Assembly: GCA_025738555.1 (NCBI GenBank)
Contig: JAOVFP010000015.1
Coordinates: 3,100,001-3,164,000, forward strand
Direction of reading: 5' to 3'
Length of the DNA stretch: 64,000 bases
Source: Cyathus striatus
Taxonomy: Eukaryota > Basidiomycota > Agaricomycetes > Agaricales > Nidulariaceae
Within the stretch, counting starts at the first letter, position 1. Each line of letters begins with the position of its first letter. Positions 56,864 through 64,000 of this stretch are shown here, piece by piece. Below the pieces are notes generated by a model. That model saw only the letters and a list, made by a program, of their open reading frames with translations. It was not told the origin of the DNA and made no database searches. A program made the translations under genes and the position numbers.

Positions 56864-57959
56864 ATGTACTCAAACCCTCTAACTACAAGGTATCATTCTC
56901 CATCAAGCTCGTCGATTCTCAAACGCACTCATCCGAAACCAGTCGGCCGGTCGTTTCATGCTGCTAATGTTCCATTGCCCAAAATTGCAGGAGACGTTAT
57001 CCTGGAGGTTTTTACACACAGATCTTTAGGGCGTAAGACCACCTCTGACGACTATGGCGATAATGAACGACTATCTGAACTGGGGAAGGCCTCGCTAGAG
57101 GCGATATTGACTGAAGTACTGTTCAAGAAACGGCCATTATTAAGAGCAGATGAGCTATGTGTAAGCTTTGAGTATGGCTTCGGCTTCTTATATGACTGAT
57201 ATATGGATATATGATTGCCTGCAGCTAGAAAGAGACTCTATACTATCTGATGAAAATATAGATGACTGGGTGACATACTATAACTTACGCAAGAAGCTCC
57301 GTTGCCATCCTGACTTTGTGCTGTCCTTAAACACCCCGCAGGTAGGCCAGATGCATATTAATTTATGAATATAATTTTGATTCCCATTCAATAATTAGGA
57401 AACAAGGTCTATCTTTTACGCTTATATTGGAGGGCTGTACTCAGAGTCAGGAGATGTGCATATACGCGAATGGATTTGCAGATTGATTGAGACTGCAGAG
57501 CCAATGTCGCAGAGCGCTATGGTTATGTCTATGAATGTTGATGCGACTCCACCTCCGAAGAAAATAAAGAGTGAAACTACAGTGGAAGGATTGACAATGT
57601 TATTTGGGTCGCATAGCTCAACCTCTCCTGGGCGACATCTACCACCCCACTTTCCGAATCCCTTGGCGCCAGCACAGCCAGGATTATCGTTTCTGCCGTT
57701 GTTTAATCAAACGGCAATGCAACGGCGAGTGACAGTGGAATATCTGCCGGAATTTTGTGGACCGTCCCATGCTGGAAAATGGACAGTACGGTGTGTTGGT
57801 GAGTATTATTAAGTTTGTTGAAATGCAAAAGGCAAGTGCTTACGCAAGGCCAACTTCCAAGTGAATGGGATACCGAAGGGGATAGGAACAGGAAGCAGCA
57901 AGCAAGTTGCAAAAGAGGAAGCAGCGCGACAAGCCTATTATGCTATGGGGTGGACTTGA
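56864..57959 (+). CDS. RNase III-fold protein with degenerate catalytic site plus C-terminal dsRBD
   Basis: Four exons encode about 300 residues. The N-terminal half follows the RNase III fold: FTHRSL, then NERLSELGKASLEAILTEVL where active enzymes have N-E-R-L-E-F-L-G-D. The second signature reads SIFYAYIGGLYSESG where active enzymes have D-x2-E-A-x-I-G-A-x-Y-x-D-x-G. The catalytic aspartate and glutamate are thus replaced by K, S and Y. The C-terminal dsRNA-binding domain (VTVEYLPEFCGP...GKWTVRCVVNGIPKGIGTGSSKQVAKEEAARQAYYAMGW) is well kept, with the KQxAKxxAA helix. A structural or regulatory dsRNA-binding role is likely. Mitoribosomal mL44/mL57 proteins are dead RNase III relatives, but a nuclear or small-RNA role is also possible. 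The start is the first ATG in frame. Confidence 0.75.
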
Positions 57960-58649
57960 TGACTAATAATATAGTTTGCTGACCCCTAGACTATTTGTCA
58001 ATGGTATGTATGTATGCTGGATCAAGGTGCAAATGCGTTCACATTCCCGATGGACCACGATGGACGGATCTTGTAATATACCGATGCGGAATATGCGAAA
58101 TCCGGGCATGCCCATCTGGAATGTGAACGCGAAGTCATGCTGCGGTTTCGGACGGTGATTTGGAGGAGGACATTTAAATGTAGAGTAGTAATGTACTTAT
58201 ACCAGTGGTGAATTTCTCATATGAAGAGATGGCTGACCCAAGGCTGACCAAGCGAGTGCTGACAAAGATGAGGATCAGGTTGAGTGTGGCCGGAAGTTCG
58301 CCCGCGTACTTAGGTCGACGCAGAAAGACGTCGTTATTTTCCTTCGCAGCAGCTCCCAGAGGCCTCGGGTGCCCGGATAGACTGCAGTCACCAGATTCAC
58401 CAGATTCACAGCATCAGACGAGTGCTGCGCGACTGTGACGCTCTGCCAGCGACCTCCGCTGCCAACAGCCATCTCACTGTCAGTCTGATTCTGATTATCG
58501 TCGCCCAACTCAGACTGCCTGTCTGCCGCCTTCACCTCGGCTACGAAACCCTTCAAGCTTCAGCTTCATCTTTCTATCACGTCAGTTGCCGAGTCGATAT
58601 CCTCTTACCCCGAGTCTATATCACATACCCACCGGTCTTCTGCTATACC
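57960..58649. other. Spacer / promoter of the Rad5-like gene
   Basis: This 690-bp gap lies between tandem plus-strand genes. Open frames (for example 58205-58438) show no family features. The last 200 bp before the ATG are pyrimidine-rich, as in fungal promoters. A short tandem CAGATTCAC CAGATTCAC occurs at about 58389-58407. Confidence 0.45.
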
Positions 58650-61600
58650 ATGGCTACTCATGCATCGGGTCCTGCCTTCCCCTCTAATCACATTGATCTC
58701 ACCCTCGACGACGACGAATCTACCTATCAAGCTATGAGGTCTTCCAAACGACAACGAACCGAATCCGCTGACCCATCCGTCTCCGTCCATCCGTCTCCAT
58801 TCTCTGCTTCAATGTCTCTCCCCGCTTCTACAGCTATGTCTCCATTTGTCGCCGCTAGATTCTCCGACCCATACCCAGCTACTCAGCCCCCAGTCCTATT
58901 TTCTCCTTCTTCTATGCAAACCGCGTATCGTCCTCCGTTTGCTGGAGCGTCCTCGGCCAACTATAGTCCGCGCCAGGTTCAGCCCCCTTCACTCCCGAAT
59001 CCGCCGACACCCGTTCCTCCTGCACCATCGCCTAGTTCCTCTTTTCTTCCTATCGAACGATCAGAACGTAATGTTATAGACCTCACAACATCTCCATCCC
59101 CACCTCCCCCCCAACTGCAAAGTCAACAGTCACTTAATCCCATTCCTCCAGACTTACCTCCCAAGACTCCCGTCTGCATTGGCCAACTTATGGTCACTGC
59201 ACTTGTGTTATATCCAGTACCTTACTTAATGCCTCAAGGAAAAGGTGAAGAATGGGTTCCCGTGAGATTACAACACGAACATAATCCCAACATTCCCGGA
59301 AGTTCTCAGACAATTCATATAAAGACACCTCAAGGCAAGACGGTCAGCGGTGACGTACTCGACGGCGAAGCATTCGGGGTCGTTGAACAAAAGGTAGCGA
59401 ATTCCTTGGGCCCAATGTTGGGAAAAGGTTTAATACGTTTGGATGCGAAAGTACGCAAGGGTCCTCCTAATGTGTGTTGTTGAAAAAAACATAGATTATC
59501 GCTCATTTTACTAACGGCGAACCTGTTAGTTACCCATCTTGTCACTTCAGATGCTTGTTTATACTCCGAAAGGTAACATTCCAGTTGTAGGGGATTACTT
59601 GCGGCGTTGTGGTCTGTTCCTCGATCATCCATCTCCACCTTACGATTTGCAGCGCCTCTCCAATTACCATTATCACAATCCACATAACCCACCTCCGGGC
59701 GGTCATAACCGCCCTATATTTGCTTCGAATCGCCTGAACTACCCCGCTAGAGATAATTCCCGATGGTCTACACCTGGTTCGTCTGGTAAGAGCGTTGAAA
59801 TTCAGAGAAGTCAAGTCGATGAATTGTTCAAGAGTTTGAAGGATGGAGACGATCTTGCGGAAATAGAACCTCGTAAGTCAATCTTCAGTTTCTACAATAT
59901 AATGATGTTAAATGCTGCACATTACATCTCACAGCTTGTGAGATTGCCACAAATTTATACCCACATCAAAAAAAAGCTCTTGGGTTTCTTCTTGAAAGAG
60001 AAAGAGAGAAACTAGGTGCCGACGGCAAATATTCTTCCTTGTGGCAGCTTCGCAGAAATCCTCTCTCCCATCAGGTCACCTGGTTTCATATTGTTACCCA
60101 GAAAGAAGTGTACGACGAACCACGGGAGTCGAAAGGTGCTATACTAGCTGATGATGTTCGCTTGATTCTGTTTTCATCAACCTAGTGATTCTGACTGTAA
60201 TCGTTTAGATGGGTCTAGGGAAGACAATTACTTGCGTATCTCTTATTGCAGCCACACTATCGTCAGCGAAAGCATTTGCTGTTGCACCGTTGGATCCAGT
60301 CCCGACACCGCTGAGCTCTGACCCTCTGGCAGCACAGTTTTCGGGGTCGGTATGGGGAATGCCCGAAGTCTCAGAGACAGGGTCATTATCTGCGAAAGCT
60401 AAGGCTCAGGCCGCCAAACTTCAAGAAAAGCTTTTGGCCGAATACACCAGAGCGTCTCGTCTCAAAGCTAAGAGTCGTGCAACGTTGATCATATGTCCAC
60501 TCTCAACTGTGTCGAACTGGGAAGACCAGTTTAGAGAGCATTGGAGAGGTGAAGTCACGGTATTTGGGGGGGCGGGTGGTGTCTGTGCGCCTACCTCAAA
60601 CCAGCTAGCATTATCGGGGTGTAGTTCTGTTCATTTCACTGGTATGGGCGAAAAGCAACAAGACACGAAGCCTCATCGAATTAGAGAAGGTACTCCACTC
60701 AAGGTATATATTTACCATGGAAATGCGCGAAGGCCAGATCCTGCATTTCTCGCCGACTTCGATGCCGTTATAACTACGTATGCCACCCTTGCATCCGAGT
60801 TTTCGAAACAGAACAGGTCCGTCGCAGCTGCTGAGGATGACGACGAAGACACTGGAGGTGGTAGTAGTGATGGGATGGGTGGTGCGGATGTTGATGAACA
60901 CGGGAGCCAGGCACTTAAATCGGCTAAATCGAAGAAAGTGGGAATAAAGCGAAAGAAATCAGGGCTTGTTCCAACTACGGGGACGATGGAAACACCCAGT
61001 GCCTTGCAGAGTATTCATTGGTTCAGGGTAGTTCTTGATGAGGCACAGTGAGTGGATAATATTATATTCCCAAGTCAATATCCTTAACATATTCTATAGC
61101 TCTATCAAAGAAACAAGTACTGTGGGCAGCAGAGCGTCCTGCGACCTTGTAGCTGACAGGCGCCTTTGTTTAACTGGCACACCTGTTCAGAACAAGCTAG
61201 ATGATGTGTTCGCGTTGATAAAATTTTTACGACTTGATCCATTTGACGACAAGAACGTATGGACAGAATTTATCGGTAGCCCTGTGAAGTTCGGCCAAGC
61301 GCTTGGAATCGCTCGACTTCAAACAATCATGAAGTGCATAACACTTCGTCGCACTAAAGAGACCAAGGCGCATGATGGCCAGAAAATATTGGCCTTACCT
61401 CCGCGCCGAGATGAACTACGTTACCTTAAATTCAACCCGCAGGAACAACAGGTTTACGACCAATTCTTTTCGGAATCCAAGGCAGAGTTCAATGACTTGA
61501 CTACTAAGAATGAAGTTATGAAGAACTACGTCGGGATATTACAGAAGATATTACGTCTTCGCCAAATATGTGATCACTTTGAGCTTGTTGATGGCAAGCA

Positions 61601-62926
61601 GCTTGGTCGGGATGGACTGTCTCAAGATGCAGGCTCATATGAAGACATCGTCACAGACATAGCGCGCGACGGAATTAACGCTTCCAGGGCATACGCCATT
61701 TTCGCCATTCTTCGTGAAGCTGCAACAACACAGTGTGTGGAATGTGGCAGTGAACTTTGCTGTGCCAATGAGTCTCTCCAGGGTGAAGGAATGGACGATG
61801 GTACTCCAGCAAAAAAAGGCAGGAAACCAAAGGGCAACAATTCTCGAGTTCCTACCCGTGCCAACAGCCCATCGTCGCCTCGGCCGATTCTTACACGCTG
61901 TCAGCATTTGTTTTGCATAGAATGTTATCGTGCTTCGATCTGTCCTGGATGGCCTAGTGTTTCTTCTGATACAATGCGTTGTTGCTCAGCTTGCCAAACT
62001 GCATTGTCGCCTTCCGATGCTGTGGAAATAAAACCGGATGCATTTATTGATGGTGGATCGAAAAGAAAACCTCAAAGGCGTGAAAAACGTCAAAAAGGCT
62101 TACCTTTGGATCACTTTCATCCATCTACCAAGATTCAATCACTTTTAGGCGACCTTGTTCAATTTTCAAAGGCAAATCCGCACTCAGTTAATTATGACCC
62201 TGCATCTTTGGAGGTACAAATGGTTGATGATCAAGGAAATTACCTTGCTGAAAGTATTGTCAAAACGGTGGTATTGTACGCATATGATTTATATTTTTGC
62301 CAGACTATGATATCTGACAATCTTTATAAGTTCGCAGTGGACTAGTATGCTTGATAAGTGAGTGGTCATTATTGTACATCATTTAGTCCACTTACGATGA
62401 TGGTATAGAATTGAAGACGCGTTAGAGCTCGCTGGTATTCGCTACGACCGACTTGATGGCACAATGAAACGAGACGACCGTACCCGAGCTATGGATGCCC
62501 TCAAATACGATCCGGCATGTGAAGTATTGTTGGTGAGCTTGAAAGCTGGCGGCGTAGGGTTGAACTTGACCGCTGCTCAACGTGTCTATTTAATGGATCC
62601 TTACTGGTACGACGGTTCGTCCTTTCTTTTAACTCTATGTATAACTGCGTTCTAGGAATCCGGCAGTTGAGAACCAAGCCGTTGACCGTATTGTAAGTAT
62701 TTCGCTACCTAGGGTTTTCTAGGCTCACAATTGTTAGCATCGTCTCGGGCAAACACGACCAGTAACAACTGTTAAGCTCATCATTGAGAATTCTATTGAA
62801 GATAGACTTCTCGAGGTACAGAAGAAGAAGACTGAACTTGCTAATATGACCTTGGGGCAAACCACTACCAAGGCAGAACTGTTACAGCGTCGTATGGATG
62901 AGCTAGCACAGCTATTTGGTTCTTGA
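58650..62926 (+). CDS. Rad5/HLTF-type SNF2 translocase with embedded RING finger
   Basis: About nine introns; roughly 1,280 residues. The N-terminal 200 residues are disordered and S/P-rich with two SIM-like acidic patches (HIDLTLDDDES, NVIDLTTSP). The next block (VCIGQLMVTALVLYPVPYL...VPVRLQHEHNPN) has the position and flavour of a HIRAN domain. The ATPase core reads ALGFLLEREREKLG, ILADDMGLGKTITCVSL (motif I), RATLIICPLSTVSNW, VVLDEAQ (II), CLTGTPVQNKLDD (III), then a RING (CVECG...LTRCQHLFCIECYRA...CCSACQ) between lobes. The helicase lobe 2 follows (VVFSQWTSML, YDRLDGTMKRDDR, LLVSLKAGGVGLNL, NQAVDRIHRLGQTRPV). RING within SNF2 marks the Rad5/Rad16/HLTF group, ubiquitin ligases and translocases of post-replication repair. 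Whether it is Rad5 or a Rad16/Ris1 paralogue is open. Confidence 0.88.
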
Positions 62927-63490
62927 GATATCATATGGTCTTATATAGTATATACAATAGTTTATATCGCATTTCTATTAGTTCCTGTACTCGCATAAGT
63001 TTTTGACACACTAGTTAGTTACCTTATAAATTTATAGACATCAGTACGTTTAGTGAGATTCGTTCAATGTTGCTAAGTACAAGGGTTGATCACCTTCGTT
63101 TAAGCGGCATTACGCGTGGAAAACGGCGATAAAACCAGGCGCTAATCAACTTGTACCATGCATAGATCGCATAAAAATTTATACGGTCTACATTTACATC
63201 ATAATATATAACATAGAGCAAGTGTTTTTTATGTCGGATGCCTGTACGTCGAGAGTTGGTCAAGTGTACAGATGAGAGGCGCTGTACAACTGAGAGATCA
63301 AACCCTGTATTATCGCTTGATATTAATTACGATGCCAAATGATACTATGCGTTTCATTTTCATACAATTACATTTACAAACATGCGGGTATAGAATCATC
63401 AATCAAAGCATCATTATAATGTATTCAAATTCCCTCTCCTCAAAAAAGGGTTAAGATCAACGCAAGAAAAATGTATGCCTCTAGCCTGAA
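62927..63490. other. Convergent 3' spacer
   Basis: This 564-bp AT-rich region lies between the 3' ends of the Rad5-like gene and the minus-strand transcription-factor gene. Small open frames look random. It probably contains both 3' UTRs. Confidence 0.5.
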
Positions 63491-64000
63491 TCACCAAATC
63501 TGTGGTGCTGGGGGCAAATAATCCTGGGGCAGTAAAAACGCGTTCATTCCATTCTGCGAGAAAGAATTGCCCCCCAAACTTTGATCTGATATCCAAACGG
63601 GCAGCTGCTCATTTGATGTCGTCTCAAATCCTTGCCAGATATGTTCTGCATCTGGTACCATGGTGGGGTGTTGCGAATGTGGGTGATGCACTGCTACATT
63701 GACATGATTGCCATGGACTTGACCTTCTGGGCCGTAGCTGATGTTAAACGATGGAGAGAAATGCTCTGGACCCCTTAGCTGGGACCCTGGAGCTGGAGGA
63801 GGCAACCCACTTGAAGGATCAATAACCATCGCAGACGGTCGTTGTGGATCTCGTGAAGTCTTCGGGGATCTGGATGACGACCCGGCTTTGCGTTTTTTAG
63901 ACCTTTTGAGCATCAACTGGAGAGTTAACGCATATCGTTTTCCGGGAACTAGTCTCAATTAGCTTAGAGTTTCAACCACAACAAACTTAACGCACTTTCC
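63491..64000 (-). CDS. C-terminal end of a probable fungal-specific transcription factor (partial)
   Basis: Only the 3' portion is inside the window. The last exon (63491 to about 63914) begins after an acceptor reading CTCTCCAG and encodes LMLKRSKKRKAGSSSRSPKTSRDPQRP, a basic S/P-rich linker. It ends in WISDQSLGGNSFSQNGMNAFLLPQDYLPPAPQIW. This closing block (G-x-x-F-S-Q-x-G-M-x-A-F-L-L-P-x-x-Y-L-P-P-A-P-Q-I-W) is, to my knowledge, the usual tail of basidiomycete Zn(2)-Cys(6) / Fungal_trans regulators. The zinc cluster itself would lie beyond position 64000, so the class is an inference. Confidence 0.55.

Noticed and set aside
1..64000. CRISPR arrays, phage or bacterial defence systems, biosynthetic gene cluster
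   Set aside because: The intron-rich fungal genes encode mainly housekeeping functions; there are no direct-repeat arrays, and no backbone enzyme with tailoring genes.

Overview
The window is nuclear DNA of a filamentous basidiomycete, most likely an Agaricomycete. The evidence is dense protein-coding genes on both strands, very short introns (about 48-60 nt, GT/GC...AG) splitting almost every gene, basidiomycete-style F-box, LYR and chromatin proteins, and a CBM1-carrying GH5 cellulase. I found no bacterial-type operons, CRISPR arrays, plasmid or phage modules, rRNA or convincing tRNA. Gene models were built by reading reading frames together with splice signals and by recognising protein families from memory. 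No alignment was run, so exon edges are proposals.

Layout, left to right (strand): BCL7-like SWI/SNF protein (-), Mediator subunit MED7 (-), AMP-binding acyl-CoA synthetase/4CL-like enzyme (+), mitoribosomal protein mS23 (+), proteasome lid subunit RPN5 (-), F-box/LRR-like protein (-), replication factor SLD2 (-), a KEN-box protein (+), a disordered Pal1-like protein (+), splicing factor SF3A2 (-), pre-rRNA processing factor RRP5 (+), Tea1-like kelch/coiled-coil polarity protein (-), alpha/beta-hydrolase lipase (+), S-formylglutathione hydrolase (+), FHA-domain checkpoint kinase (-), LSG1 ribosome-export GTPase (-), secreted GH5 endoglucanase with CBM1 (-), LYR-motif protein (+), exocyst SEC8 (-), lipid-droplet hydrolase (+), Mi-2/Mit1-type PHD-chromo-SNF2 remodeller (+), a catalytically degenerate RNase III/dsRBD protein (+), a RING-containing Rad5/HLTF-type SNF2 translocase (+), and the 3' end of a probable fungal transcription factor (-).

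The content is mostly housekeeping: transcription (MED7, BCL7-like, Mit1-like), RNA processing and ribosome biogenesis (SF3A2, RRP5, LSG1, mS23), replication and checkpoint (SLD2, FHA kinase, Rad5-like), protein turnover (RPN5, F-box), polarity and secretion (Tea1-like, SEC8, Pal1-like) and small-molecule or lipid metabolism. Several neighbours are divergent over 200-350 bp (MED7/acyl-CoA synthetase, SLD2/KEN-box protein, SF3A2/RRP5) and several converge with under 200 bp between stops. I see no gene cluster that would make a single pathway and no clearly new multi-gene system.

The points most worth a second look are: an apparent -1 frameshift at a U-UUU-UUC heptamer in LSG1; five introns inferred to use GC-AG splice sites, three in the FHA kinase; a broken GG donor in the acyl-CoA synthetase; microexons of 4-15 nt in four genes; a BCL7-like protein in a fungus; a dead RNase III fold joined to a dsRBD; an F-box protein with a C-terminal hydrophobic segment; MluI-box (ACGCGT) motifs upstream of cell-cycle and chromatin genes; AGTACT-rich spacers; and a 37-bp direct repeat in the one large gene-free gap.
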